A stretch of DNA of 64,000 nucleotides from Oscillospiraceae bacterium (GCA_009778065.1 WRKM01000007.1:42588-106587); one strand, 5' to 3'; counted from the stretch's first letter, positions 33,611 through 42,411 are shown. The notes: generated by a model from the letters alone, not told the origin. Numbers and translations are program-made.

Positions 33611-34600
33611 TTATGATTTCCCTATTTCGGCGTATAATCTTTCGCGTAGCTCGTTAAAACCCAATTTCTCATAGGCAATTTCGGAAGCTTCCCTGAACGC
33701 CTCAATATCGACTTCCACTACCTCCATGCCGTTAGCAACCATCATATCCTCGTATTCATCGCCCACTTCTTCAATGAGCAGGGCGTTTTCAGCGGCGGCG
33801 GCTTTACATTCTTCAATGAGTACGGCTTGATATTCTTCGGGCAGGGATTTGAACCATTTTTCGCCCACAACAACGGCGTTCATCAATTGAAAATGGGCGG
33901 TTTTGTTTATGTATTTTGTCACCTCAAACATGCGTCCGCCGTAGCTTGCGGTGTTCTGCGCCTCAACACCCTCAATTGCACCTGTTTGAAGCGCGTTATA
34001 AGAATCGCCCCAACCCATGCTTACGGGAGTCGCCCCTAACGCATCAACAGAGTATGCCCAAACGGGCGAACCCGGAGTGCGGATACGCAGACCTTTTAAA
34101 TCGGCGGGAGTTTTTACAGGCTTGTTTGTTAAAAAATGACGTTCTCCGCCGTACCAGCTGAAGCTTAAAATCCTTAGCCCGTCCTCTTCGGCAAGCTGTC
34201 TTTCCCAGTCGGAAAAGATTTCGGTTTCGGTGATTAAACGTGCTTCATCGTAACTGTCGGCTATGTATGCCATACCGATTATACCTAAATCGTGGACATA
34301 GCTCGACATACGCCCGCCGTCGGAAAGCACAGCGACATTCGCGCCTAAAATTGCCTGCTCTATGACGTCCTCATCATAGCCGAATTGACCTGAGGGGAAG
34401 ATTTCGATAACTACGCGTCCGCCCGTTCTTTCGTTCACCTTATCAGACCATATCTGCAAACCCTGTACAAGGGGGTCGGCTTCATTAAGCTGGGTTGACA
34501 TTTTGAGAATATAAACCCTGTCTTCCGACATGGTTGAAGCGCATGAGGTCAAAAACAACACCAAAAAAAACGAGATAAGTATGGCTATAATTCTTTTCAT
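33611..34600 (-). CDS. dctP: TRAP transporter solute-binding lipoprotein
   Basis: This is a 329-aa DctP-family protein with signal peptide and lipobox LFLTSCAS. The family core is visible: LRIRTPGSPVWAYSVDALGATPVSMGWGDSYNALQTGAIEGVEAQ, where the Arg in LRIRTP normally salt-bridges a substrate carboxylate. It captures the solute outside the membrane for DctQM. The ATG at 34600 with GGGGGG is preferred over an ATG seven codons upstream. First gene of the operon, with a consensus promoter. Confidence 0.95.
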   Translation of the reverse strand: MKRIIAILISFFLVLFLTSCASTMSEDRVYILKMSTQLNEADPLVQGLQIWSDKVNERTGGRVVIEIFPSGQFGYDEDVIEQAILGANVAVLSDGGRMSSYVHDLGIIGMAYIADSYDEARLITETEIFSDWERQLAEEDGLRILSFSWYGGERHFLTNKPVKTPADLKGLRIRTPGSPVWAYSVDALGATPVSMGWGDSYNALQTGAIEGVEAQNTASYGGRMFEVTKYINKTAHFQLMNAVVVGEKWFKSLPEEYQAVLIEECKAAAAENALLIEEVGDEYEDMMVANGMEVVEVDIEAFREASEIAYEKLGFNELRERLYAEIGKS

Positions 34601-34624
34601 TGATTTCCCCCCTTTTTCCATAAA

Positions 34625-34653
34625 ATTCTATCATAATTCGGTAAATTTGTCAA
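34625..34653 (-). promoter_or_regulatory. Promoter of dctPQM
   Basis: Minus strand TTGACA (34648-34653), 17-bp spacer, TAGAAT (34625-34630). The start site falls about 18 bp upstream of the dctP ATG. Confidence 0.75.
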
Positions 34654-34756
34654 GGACAAATTATACAAAATCCGACTTTCAAAAATCCGAAAATTCGTTT
34701 TAAGAAAAAATAAAAAATTATTTTTCAAAAAACTTGAAATTTTTTGAAAAAAGCAC

Positions 34757-34785
34757 TTGACAAATCCGAAGAGAAATGGTATAAT
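34757..34785 (+). promoter_or_regulatory. Promoter of the amino-acid binding protein gene
   Basis: TTGACA (34757-34762), 17-bp spacer, TATAAT (34780-34785); ATG at 34844. Confidence 0.88.
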
Positions 34786-34843
34786 TCAGTTAATACATAT
34801 TAAGTTTATATGTATAATAAGCTATACATGAAAGGAAAAAATT

Positions 34844-35710
34844 ATGAAACTAAAACTAAAACAAATAATAGCAACTGCGCTTGCTCTCAGTCTTTTCGCA
34901 GGTTGCTCCGGTAATCCGGGAGGCTCTTCGAGCGAAACCGATGAAACCGCAAAAGTCGGAAACGCTCGCACATTAGATGAAATCAAGGAAAGCGGGAAAG
35001 TTGTTATCGGCGTATTCAGTGATAAAGCTCCTTTTGGGTATGTTGATGATACCGGCAAATATCAAGGCTATGACGTTTATTTTGCCGAACGCATCGGAAA
35101 GGACTTGGGCGTCAGCATAGAATATGTTTCAGTCGAACCCGCAAGCCGAGTGGAATTTTTGCAAAGCGCAAGGGTTGATATAATCCTCGCCAATTTCACA
35201 AAAACTGAAGAACGGGCTGAAAAGGTTGATTTTGCTCTTCCCTACATGAAAGTTGCTTTAGGGGTAGTAAGTCCCGACAACGCGCTGATAACAGATGTCG
35301 GTGATTTAAACGGTAAAAAACTTATTATCGTAAAAGGTACAACGGCTGAAACTTATTTTGAGAAAAATCATCCCGAAGTAGAGTTAGTTAAATACGATGC
35401 TTATTCGGATGCTTACAACGCGCTTATTGACGGACGCGGCGCGGCTTTTTCAACGGATAATACCGAAGTGTTAGCGTGGGCAATCCAAAACCAAGGTTTC
35501 ACGGCGGGTATCGAGAGTTTAGGAGAGTACGATACGATTAACCCCGCTGTACAAAAAGGCAATACTACATTGCTTGAATGGCTTAACAGCGAGATTGAAG
35601 CCCTTGCTGAAGAAAATTTCTTCCACACAAATTTTGAAGTCACGTTAAAACCTGTTTACGGCGATAAGGTAGACCCCGAAAATTTAGTGGTTGAGGGCGG
35701 TATAGTATAA
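34844..35710 (+). CDS. Polar amino-acid ABC transporter substrate-binding lipoprotein
   Basis: This is a 288-aa family 3 solute-binding protein. It has a signal peptide with lipobox LFAGCSG, then IKESGKVVIGVFSDKAPFGYVDDTGKYQGYDV, the classical opening of polar amino-acid binding proteins, and ANFTKTEERAEKVDFALPY. The start ATG has AAAGGAAA upstream. It converges tail to tail on the ATPase gene of what must be its own transporter, so binding protein and permease are transcribed separately. The ligand is probably glutamine, cystine or a related amino acid, not decidable here. Confidence 0.93.
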   Translation: MKLKLKQIIATALALSLFAGCSGNPGGSSSETDETAKVGNARTLDEIKESGKVVIGVFSDKAPFGYVDDTGKYQGYDVYFAERIGKDLGVSIEYVSVEPASRVEFLQSARVDIILANFTKTEERAEKVDFALPYMKVALGVVSPDNALITDVGDLNGKKLIIVKGTTAETYFEKNHPEVELVKYDAYSDAYNALIDGRGAAFSTDNTEVLAWAIQNQGFTAGIESLGEYDTINPAVQKGNTTLLEWLNSEIEALAEENFFHTNFEVTLKPVYGDKVDPENLVVEGGIV

Positions 35711-35720
35711 AAAGCATAAA

Positions 35721-35763
35721 AAAGCAACCGAATAACTCGCTGTGTGAGTTATTCGGTTGCTTT
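35721..35763. terminator. Bidirectional terminator between binding-protein and ATPase genes
   Basis: An 18-bp perfect stem AAAGCAACCGAATAACTC/GAGTTATTCGGTTGCTTT with a 7-base loop. It overlaps the ATPase stop codon and serves both converging transcripts. Confidence 0.9.
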
Positions 35764-36508
35764 ATATATTTGCGTTATCAAACTTAAAAATATTCAAAAA
35801 TTTTTCGGCTCTTTCGGTTTTGGGTTCATTAAAAAACTCATGCGGGGTAGATATTTCTACGATTTTCCCTTTGTCAAGAAATACGACCCTGTCTGCTACC
35901 ACTTTTGCAAATTCCATTTCATGAGTTACTATAAGCAGGGTTTGCCCCCCTTTGGCTAACTTCAAAACCACGTCTAAAACCTCTCTCACCATTTCGGGGT
36001 CGAGGGCGGCGGTAATCTCATCAAGCAGTAAAATCCGGGGGTGCATAATTAAAGAACGTACAATAGCCACACGCTGTTTCTGTCCGCCGGACAGCTCGCG
36101 CGGGAAAGCTTTTATTTTATCCGATAATCCTATACGGGCAAGAAGGGTTTCGGCTTCCCTAACCGCTTTTTCAGCAGGAACTTTCAGAACTTTTTTAGGG
36201 CTTAATATAATATTTTCTAAGACATTCAGGTGCGGAAATAATTCATAGCTTTGAAATACCATTCCGATTTTCTGTCGTACCAACCGCCAATCAGTCCCCG
36301 AAGCGGTAATATTATTTCCGTCAAATATAATTTCACCGGAGTTTATTTCTTCTAATCCGTTAACACAGCGAAGCAGGGTTGATTTACCGCAACCGGACGG
36401 TCCTAACAGCACTACCACTTCTCCCGCCTCAACGTCTAATGAAACCCCGTCTAAGGCGACAACGTCTCCGAAGTTTTTTGTAATATTTTTTATTTGTAAT
36501 AATGCCAT
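35762..36508 (-). CDS. Polar amino-acid ABC transporter ATP-binding protein
   Basis: This is a 248-aa ABC ATPase of the GlnQ type: Walker A GPSGCGKSTL, Q-loop MVFQSYELFPHLNVLENI, signature LSGGQKQRVAIVRSL, Walker B ILLLDEITAALDPEMV, switch His in LIVTHEMEFA. It energises the two permeases encoded upstream. The ribosome site is weak, and a 28-codon ORF ends five bases before its ATG, so translation may depend on coupling. Confidence 0.95.
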   Translation of the reverse strand: MALLQIKNITKNFGDVVALDGVSLDVEAGEVVVLLGPSGCGKSTLLRCVNGLEEINSGEIIFDGNNITASGTDWRLVRQKIGMVFQSYELFPHLNVLENIILSPKKVLKVPAEKAVREAETLLARIGLSDKIKAFPRELSGGQKQRVAIVRSLIMHPRILLLDEITAALDPEMVREVLDVVLKLAKGGQTLLIVTHEMEFAKVVADRVVFLDKGKIVEISTPHEFFNEPKTERAEKFLNIFKFDNANI

Positions 36509-36511
36509 ATT

Positions 36512-36598
36512 TCAATTCCATGCCGCCCCACCTGCACATAATTCAAAGTAAATTGCGTAATTCATAGAATTACAAGGCATAGGTGTTGCACCTTTCAT
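36512..36598 (-). CDS. Possible 28-aa peptide inside the ABC operon
   Basis: The frame MKGATPMPCNSMNYAIYF, then ELCAGGAAWN and a stop, lies in the 103-bp gap between permease and ATPase. It has AAGGTG nine bases before its ATG, and its stop lies five bases before the ATPase start. It contains two Cys. It is either a translated small peptide or chance. Coding is supported only by position and the ribosome site. Confidence 0.3.
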   Translation of the reverse strand: MKGATPMPCNSMNYAIYFELCAGGAAWN

Positions 36599-36611
36599 TA
36601 TTATTTTCACC

Positions 36612-37289
36612 TTAAATTTTCCACCTTTTCTCGAGTCGCCGTGAAAGTTTTGATATAGGGTAACAGATTGCGAAATATAAAAAGAATATAACGGCGTAAA
36701 TCCAAAACGCTCCCCCCGGATACTCGAAACGATTGAAGTCAATGATTTGTTTTCCGACCTTAAAGACATCAACCATTCCGATTAAGCTGACAAGCGAGGT
36801 GGTTTTAACAACGCGTGTAATTAAATTTATAGCCGGCGGAATCAAACGCCGCACGGTTTGAGGAAGAATTATATATGTAAATATTTGGCGGTTTGCCAGC
36901 CCTAAAGCAAGTCCGCTTTGAGTTTGGTGAGGCGGTATGGATATAATCGCGCCTCGTACTAAATCCCCCATTTCTCCCGAAGCCCAAAACGCAAAAACCA
37001 TGATTGCCACACTTTCGGCAGAGATTTGTATATTATATAGCCGCGGAAGCCCGAAGAAGGCGACAAACAACAAAACAAGCTGAGGTACAATTCGCACTGT
37101 CTCAAGATGAACGCGGCAGAGAACTCTGCCGAATAAATTCTTACGGCTTGCGATTATACCAAGAATTAGCCCCAAAACAACCGAAATGAGAACCGTTATA
37201 AGAGAAATACGCAGCGTTACCCATAATCCCTCTATTAATCTCAGCCATGTTTTAGAATTTAAAAGTATTTCAAACCCCGTATTTGACAC
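36612..37289 (-). CDS. Polar amino-acid ABC transporter permease 2
   Basis: This is a 225-aa HisM/GlnP-type permease. It has 4-5 TM helices with the coupling-loop motif GEMGDLVRGAIISIPPHQTQSGLALGLANRQIFTYIILPQ (EAA loop). Start GTG with AAGGAGG seven bases upstream; it overlaps permease 1 by 20 bp. Confidence 0.93.
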   Translation of the reverse strand: MSNTGFEILLNSKTWLRLIEGLWVTLRISLITVLISVVLGLILGIIASRKNLFGRVLCRVHLETVRIVPQLVLLFVAFFGLPRLYNIQISAESVAIMVFAFWASGEMGDLVRGAIISIPPHQTQSGLALGLANRQIFTYIILPQTVRRLIPPAINLITRVVKTTSLVSLIGMVDVFKVGKQIIDFNRFEYPGGAFWIYAVIFFLYFAICYPISKLSRRLEKRWKI

Positions 37290-37929
37290 GTTGCATCCTC
37301 CTTTCTGCTATTCCGGCGATAATGGTTAAAGGCAGGAGAATCAAGAGGTAGAATCCGATTAGAATTAAAAATATTTCTTCGGTTTTATATACATTCCCCA
37401 ATTGGTATAGAGCCACAAACATTAAATCTTTGACGGCAATCGCGCTGAATAACGATGTTTCCTTGATTAAAAACACCGCGTTCGCAAGCAGGGCAGGCAT
37501 TGCTGTCAGAAAAGCCTGCGGACTGATAATATAGCGCGTAACTTGTGATTTTGACAGACCGAGTGATAACCCCGATTGAAACTGAATGGCTTCAACAGAT
37601 TCTAACCCGCTGCGGATTGCTTCTGCCATGTAACTGCCGCCGAGGAATGTCAGCCCTATTACGGCGCAGGTTTCTCCCGACAGCATAACGCCAAGCTTTG
37701 GCAACCCGAAATACAGAAAATATAATTGAATCAACAATGGGGTGTTTCGTGAAAGCTCAATATACATTCCCACAACCCGCCGCGCATAGGGGATTTTGAA
37801 ATATTGAACAAGAGCGCAGATAAATCCCGTAACGAACGACAAAATAATGCCCGCCGCACCCGTCCATAGAGTCAGCCAAGCCGCTTTTCCGTAAATCGGG
37901 ATGGAATCTAAAATAAAATTCATGTCCAT
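37270..37929 (-). CDS. Polar amino-acid ABC transporter permease 1
   Basis: This is a 219-aa HisQ/GlnP-type permease with the EAA loop SYMAEAIRSGLESVEAIQFQSGLSLGLSKSQVTRYIISPQ. It forms a heterodimer with the next gene's product. The ATG at 37929 has GGAG eleven bases upstream and is preferred to an ATG eight codons earlier that lacks a ribosome site. Confidence 0.93.
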   Translation of the reverse strand: MDMNFILDSIPIYGKAAWLTLWTGAAGIILSFVTGFICALVQYFKIPYARRVVGMYIELSRNTPLLIQLYFLYFGLPKLGVMLSGETCAVIGLTFLGGSYMAEAIRSGLESVEAIQFQSGLSLGLSKSQVTRYIISPQAFLTAMPALLANAVFLIKETSLFSAIAVKDLMFVALYQLGNVYKTEEIFLILIGFYLLILLPLTIIAGIAERRMQRVKYGV

Positions 37930-37970
37930 TTTTCTTGTGTCTCCGTTATTCATATATCTTACTAATAGAT

Positions 37971-37999
37971 ATTATACACTGATATATCATATATGTCAA
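37971..37999 (-). promoter_or_regulatory. Promoter of the ABC permease operon
   Basis: Minus strand TTGACA (37994-37999), 17-bp spacer, TATAAT (37971-37976). The spacer contains an imperfect dyad (TATATGATATATC) that could be an operator. Confidence 0.82.
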
Positions 38000-38085
38000 G
38001 TAGGTTTTAAGAAAAAATAAAAAATTTTTACACAAAATCCGAATTTTCGCGGTTTTTCGCAGGTTTAACAGAATCGGATTTACGC

Positions 38086-38114
38086 TTGACATAAGGGTGG
38101 TTGTATAATATAAT
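38086..38114 (+). promoter_or_regulatory. Promoter of yedK
   Basis: TTGACA (38086-38091), 17-bp spacer, TATAAT (38109-38114). Confidence 0.8.
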
Positions 38115-38160
38115 GAAAGCATTATTGAAAGTATGCAATGTTTAAAATGAGGTGTTTTTT

Positions 38161-38745
38161 ATGTGCGGCAGATATATAGCAAATTCTGAAGATGAAATCA
38201 TGGAAATACGCGAGATTTTAAAGCAAATTTCCATGCGGCTTATTGCCCCCGTTAACCGCGAAGCGGCGTTGTCTGATATTTACCCGACAAATAGGGTGAA
38301 TATAATCAATAATGCCGTTATGCAGACATACTCAAAATGGGGGATTAAAAAGTGGGACGGAAAAGGCGTCATTATAAACGCACGAAGCGAAACCTATGAA
38401 AACAGCGGCTTTTTCAAGCAATTCGCCAAAAACCGCTGTATTATCCCTGCTCACGGGTATTACGAGTGGGAAACACTCCCCGATAAAAAGAAAGTAAAAT
38501 ACATTTTCACGAACCCCGATAAACACGGAATTTTCATGGCAGGGATTCAAAAACCCGCACAAGAACAGAATGAATTTGTTATAATCACTAAACCCGCCGA
38601 AAGTGAAATCAGGTTTATTCACGAACGTATGCCGCTTATTATCGGTGCGGAGCAGGCGGCAGACTGGTTAAGCGGAAGGTTGTCGGTGGAGAAGGCGGTA
38701 GGATGTAAATCGGGAATTGTTTGGGAGAAGGCGGAGGTGGGGTGA
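38161..38745 (+). CDS. yedK: YedK/HMCES-type abasic-site crosslinking protein
   Basis: This is a 194-aa SRAP-family protein. The ATG at 38161 (GAGGTG at six bases) puts the catalytic Cys at position 2 (MCGRY), which becomes N-terminal and forms a thiazolidine crosslink with abasic sites in single-stranded DNA. Other family residues are visible: NARSET, the glutamate in YYEWE and the histidine in FIHERMP. A three-codon-longer start would block the Cys and is rejected. Its last 292 bp recur at 43999-44290 beyond the restriction-modification genes. Confidence 0.93.
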   Translation: MCGRYIANSEDEIMEIREILKQISMRLIAPVNREAALSDIYPTNRVNIINNAVMQTYSKWGIKKWDGKGVIINARSETYENSGFFKQFAKNRCIIPAHGYYEWETLPDKKKVKYIFTNPDKHGIFMAGIQKPAQEQNEFVIITKPAESEIRFIHERMPLIIGAEQAADWLSGRLSVEKAVGCKSGIVWEKAEVG

Positions 38746-38748
38746 GGC
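38457..38748. repeat. Direct repeat copy 1: 3' end of yedK
   Basis: 292 bp ending three bases after the yedK stop. Identical to 43999-44290 except for 13 substitutions (about 95.5 percent), no indels, constant 5542-bp offset. Confidence 0.95.
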
Positions 38749-38753
38749 AGGGG

Positions 38754-38782
38754 TTGACAACGGATTCTATATGTGGTATAAT
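38754..38782 (+). promoter_or_regulatory. Promoter of the methyltransferase gene
   Basis: TTGACA (38754-38759), 17-bp spacer, TATAAT (38777-38782). It begins six bases after the end of the direct repeat, so it is cassette DNA, not yedK DNA. Confidence 0.88.
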
Positions 38783-38814
38783 TATACTGGAGAATTGTAT
38801 ACAAGAGGTATAGA

Positions 38815-39867
38815 ATGACTAATTATAGGCTTGGCGAATTGTTTTGCGGTCCGGGCGGCATAGGCTACGGAGCTACAACCGCCACAATCGAGAATCCCGA
38901 TTATAGTATCGCTCATCAGTGGGCAACCGATTTTGACCGTGATACCTGCGATACATATATTTATAATATCTGCCCCGAAGCTCCCGAAAGCGTTGTTTGC
39001 GAGGATGTGCGGCAGCTTAATTTTGATGTGCTTGAACCGATTAATGCTCTTGCTTTTGGGTTTCCATGCAATGATTTCAGTGCTGTCGGTGAGCAAAAAG
39101 GCTTGGACGGCGCATACGGTGCGTTGTATTTGTTCGGTGTTGCTGCTTTGAAAAAGTTTAAGCCGGACTGGTTTCTTGCCGAAAACGTCGGCGGGCTTCG
39201 TAACTCCAATGACGGTAAAGCGTTCTCTCGTATACTTGATGACATGAGGGCGGCGGGGTATAAGATAACTCCTCACCTTTATAAATTCGAGCAGTACGGC
39301 GTTCCGCAAGCACGGCATCGCATTATAATTGTTGGCGTTCGCAACGACATTGATGTTACGTTTCGAGTACCGTCACCCGCTCTTTTTTGCAATGACGATA
39401 TTACTTGTAGAAGTGCAATAGAAAATCCTAAAATTTCTCGAAACGCACCTAATAATGAGTTGACAAAGCAATCAGCAACGGTAATACGCCGCCTTGAACA
39501 TATCAAGCCCGGCGAGAACGCTTTTACTGCCGACTTGCCCGAAGAATTAAAAATAAAAACAGCCACAAAAATCAGCCAGATTTACAAACGTCTTGACCCC
39601 GATAAGCCTGCGTACACGGTTACAGGAAGCGGCGGCGGCGGTACTCATGTTTATCACTGGAGCGAGCCGAGGGCGTTGACTAATCGGGAACGAGCGAGAT
39701 TGCAGACTTTCCCCGACACTTTTGTTTTTCAAGGGAGCAAGGAGAGCGTTCGTAAACAAATCGGTATGGCTGTTCCGTGCCGTGGAGCGAGGATTATTTT
39801 CGAGGCTATCTTGAATAGCTTTGCGGGGATTGAGTATGAGTGGGTGGAGGCAAATATCAATGAGTGA
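38815..39867 (+). CDS. DNA (cytosine-5) methyltransferase
   Basis: This is a 350-aa C5 methyltransferase. Motif I FCGPGG (10-15), motif IV GFPCNDFS with catalytic Cys85, motif VI AENV (122-125), motif VIII QARHRI (165-170), a short target-recognition region, then motif IX/X (NRERARLQTFPDTF and QIGMAVPCRGARII). It protects host DNA from the nuclease two genes downstream. The start ATG has AAGAGG. The recognition sequence cannot be read from the protein; linkage to an AlwI-family enzyme suggests a related short asymmetric site. Confidence 0.95.
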   Translation: MTNYRLGELFCGPGGIGYGATTATIENPDYSIAHQWATDFDRDTCDTYIYNICPEAPESVVCEDVRQLNFDVLEPINALAFGFPCNDFSAVGEQKGLDGAYGALYLFGVAALKKFKPDWFLAENVGGLRNSNDGKAFSRILDDMRAAGYKITPHLYKFEQYGVPQARHRIIIVGVRNDIDVTFRVPSPALFCNDDITCRSAIENPKISRNAPNNELTKQSATVIRRLEHIKPGENAFTADLPEELKIKTATKISQIYKRLDPDKPAYTVTGSGGGGTHVYHWSEPRALTNRERARLQTFPDTFVFQGSKESVRKQIGMAVPCRGARIIFEAILNSFAGIEYEWVEANINE

Positions 39868-40612
39868 GGATTTCGATATGGATAAGAAAGAAAGGTACAT
39901 TACCGATGATTTAGATGATGTTGAAACCAAGGAGTTAATGGATAGCTTGCCGAACTATTTTGGTGGTTTCGGCGATATTGACAGAAGCGCATATTTGAAT
40001 TGGCGTTTTTATCCTTTTCAAGATTTAGGAAGCCAGTTTTCGCAAATGGCAGAAGCATATTTTGAAGTTGCGATTTTGTTAATTGATGAATGCCTTAAGG
40101 ATAATTGGAGTAAAAAAGCTGATATATGGATATTTCCGATTATGTTCAATGCCATCCATGGTGTGGAAACATACTTGAAAGCTTTTAATTCTCTGTATCG
40201 TATTCACGAAGAGTTGCGCAATACTGGAGAACTTCAAAAGAGCGAAATAGAAGATGGTCACAATATTCAGCAACTGTGTAAAAATTCCATTAGTTTACTG
40301 AAAAAAAGTAACAACAATGAATCAAATGCGTTAATTAACGAATTTAAATTTGTTCAAAAGTTTATCGAAATTTTATACCAAAATACAAACGATATGACTT
40401 TTACAAGATACCCAACAAAAAACAAAAAGCAAAATCATCAAAATCATTTTTATATTGGAAGTTCAAAAAATGTGGTCATAAGCCTTGACGTTTTTCGTCA
40501 GTGGGTATTAAGGGTTTTCCGAATTTTGGAGAACTTAACAGGCCACATTGAATATCAAGTCGACACATTGAAAGATATGCGCTCTGAGTATTTATCTAAC
40601 ATTGATTATTAG
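39860..40612 (+). CDS. HEPN-like helical protein between methyltransferase and endonuclease
   Basis: This is a 250-aa soluble helical protein. The start ATG overlaps the methyltransferase stop and has GTGGAGG upstream; a second ATG six codons on also has GAGG and is possible. A central segment IFPIMFNAIHGVETYLKAFNSLY followed by GHNIQQLCKNSISLL resembles the helix pair and G-H-D/N-I-x-x-L turn of HEPN-type proteins in defence loci. No R-x4-6-H nuclease motif is apparent. It is the middle gene of a three-gene restriction-modification operon and may be a specificity, control or additional effector protein. Confidence 0.8.
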   Translation: MSEDFDMDKKERYITDDLDDVETKELMDSLPNYFGGFGDIDRSAYLNWRFYPFQDLGSQFSQMAEAYFEVAILLIDECLKDNWSKKADIWIFPIMFNAIHGVETYLKAFNSLYRIHEELRNTGELQKSEIEDGHNIQQLCKNSISLLKKSNNNESNALINEFKFVQKFIEILYQNTNDMTFTRYPTKNKKQNHQNHFYIGSSKNVVISLDVFRQWVLRVFRILENLTGHIEYQVDTLKDMRSEYLSNIDY

Positions 40613-40629
40613 AATCGAGGGTTTAAATT

Positions 40630-42189
40630 ATGATTAATTACTGGTGGGTAACTCGCCCGAAACGCCGCTTGAACTCTATCCCCGAAACACTTGCGGCAAT
40701 CGCCGATACTGCGTTGAACGCCGAATGGCAAGCACAGCGCGGTACGCATTTGTCGCTTGAAGCCGCCCTTGAATCGGCGGGGATAAAACGCAAAGGAGAC
40801 CGCCGCGACCAAACGGGCGGCGGTGCGAGAACCTATATTGCTTGGCTTAAAAGTCTTGGCTTGATTTTCGAGCAAGATAAAACCAAAAAGCTAATGTTCA
40901 CGCTTGCGGGCGAGGCAATTTTAGCGGGCGAACCGCCTGTTCCAATTTTGAAAGAGCAGGTCTTGAAATATCAATTCCCCTCATCGTTTTCACTGAGCCG
41001 CGGGGTTGCCGTAAACGTAAGGTTTAAAATCCGTCCGTTTCGTTTTCTGTTACGGCTGTTATCCGACTCGAATGTCGAGTACCTTTCACAAGAAGAAATC
41101 GCCAAAGTTGTAATGGTTGAAGCCGAGAACGAAACAGATGCCTGTTATAAAAAAGTTGTGGACAAGCTCTTGTTGTTCCGGCAAAAAGGCGAGGCGGCAC
41201 TTGATAAGGATTTCTTTGAAAAATATCCTTCAAGCAAGGGGTTAAACAAGGAAAACCCTTTTGGAAACTTAATGGACGTGGCAAACACAATCCAAAACTG
41301 GCTTGAATACACACAACTTGCAAAGCGTAGTGAAGATGACAGAGCGATACGAATACTGCCCGATAAAGCGGACGAGGTTAGGGCGATACTCGCCGAAACG
41401 CTGAAGTTTATTGACCGCCCTGCCGAGCATGAGGTTTTTCAACGCAAATACGGGCTTGACCCTAAGCACAAAAAGGATTTGCGGAGCTTGACTGAAGCAT
41501 CAACCGTAACTCCGAAAATGCTTGCAGAAATCAAAATCAAGCAAGCTTTTATCGCCGAATCACTCAAACAGCCTATCGGGAAAATCACATCGGATTTAAT
41601 CGACAAAATTGCAGAAACGGTCGGAGCGGAAACGAGATTTGTTGAAACAACATTGATGAGTCTTTACCCTCGTGGTGCAATCGGCTCGTTCATGACAGAA
41701 TACTTTGAAATGGCGTTCAAGGGGCGGGACAACGCTCTTGATTTTGAAAAAGCGACCGCCGAATTATTCAAGACTGTTTTCGGTTTTGAATCCCGTCATG
41801 TTGGTGCAATCGGAATAACTCCCGATGTTATGATTCTCTCTGACAGCGAGGGTTATTGCGGCATAATCGACAACAAGGCATACAGCAAATACACCATAAG
41901 CAACGACCACCATAACCGTATGGTTCATAATTACATCGGCGGTTTGCAGAATTATTATGACGGTAAAATGCCGCTTGCGTTTTTCTCGTATATAGCGGGT
42001 GGTTTCGGTAAAAGCATAGACGGACAAATCGATAATATCGTAAAAGAAACAGGCGTTCACGGTTCTGCTGTTACTGTTTCGGGGATTATCGGAATGGTGG
42101 AAAAGCACTCTATCAAAACGTATTCTCATGCGAGGTTGAGAGATTTGTTTTCGGTGGATAGGCAGGTTATGTTGGGGGATTTAGGGTAA
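40630..42189 (+). CDS. AlwI-family type II restriction endonuclease
   Basis: This is a 519-aa endonuclease. The catalytic PD-(D/E)xK core is TPDVMILSDSEGYCGIIDNKAYS: P398-D399 and D415-x-K417 (Asp in place of Glu, as in other AlwI-type enzymes). The N-terminal WWVTRPKRRLNSIPETL opening is typical of the family, whose members cut outside short asymmetric sites. The ATG lies 18 bp after the HEPN-like gene, with GAGGG upstream. It is expected to cut DNA lacking the cognate C5 methylation. Confidence 0.93.
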   Translation: MINYWWVTRPKRRLNSIPETLAAIADTALNAEWQAQRGTHLSLEAALESAGIKRKGDRRDQTGGGARTYIAWLKSLGLIFEQDKTKKLMFTLAGEAILAGEPPVPILKEQVLKYQFPSSFSLSRGVAVNVRFKIRPFRFLLRLLSDSNVEYLSQEEIAKVVMVEAENETDACYKKVVDKLLLFRQKGEAALDKDFFEKYPSSKGLNKENPFGNLMDVANTIQNWLEYTQLAKRSEDDRAIRILPDKADEVRAILAETLKFIDRPAEHEVFQRKYGLDPKHKKDLRSLTEASTVTPKMLAEIKIKQAFIAESLKQPIGKITSDLIDKIAETVGAETRFVETTLMSLYPRGAIGSFMTEYFEMAFKGRDNALDFEKATAELFKTVFGFESRHVGAIGITPDVMILSDSEGYCGIIDNKAYSKYTISNDHHNRMVHNYIGGLQNYYDGKMPLAFFSYIAGGFGKSIDGQIDNIVKETGVHGSAVTVSGIIGMVEKHSIKTYSHARLRDLFSVDRQVMLGDLG

Positions 42190-42223
42190 ACACCCAATTG
42201 GTCAAAACAGAGAAATGTTCGGC

Positions 42224-42272
42224 GAAACAAGACAGGTGTTTATGCAACATGCACAAACACCTGTCTTGTTTC
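42224..42272. terminator. 18-bp perfect inverted repeat after the endonuclease gene
   Basis: Arms GAAACAAGACAGGTGTTT and AAACACCTGTCTTGTTTC with a 13-base loop, followed by ACTTTTG. Probably the operon terminator, though the T-tract is short. The gap 42190-42480 holds this and the next promoter only. Confidence 0.7.
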
Positions 42273-42411
42273 ACTTTTGTAGAAATTGGTATTTTCTGCA
42301 TAGGGTGTCCTATACTCGAAATAAGTACAGATGTTGTAGCCCAAGCTGATTCTGGAATAAATGCAAGGAGGCCAAACTAATCACCACTATAGAAATAAGT
42401 AGAAATAGGTA

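Noticed and set aside
39821..39859. Earlier start (13 codons upstream) for the HEPN-like gene
   Set aside because: It lies deeper in the methyltransferase gene without a ribosome site, while two later ATGs have good ones.
42198..42380. A 60-codon frame behind the restriction endonuclease gene
   Set aside because: It runs through the 18-bp inverted repeat and has no ribosome site.
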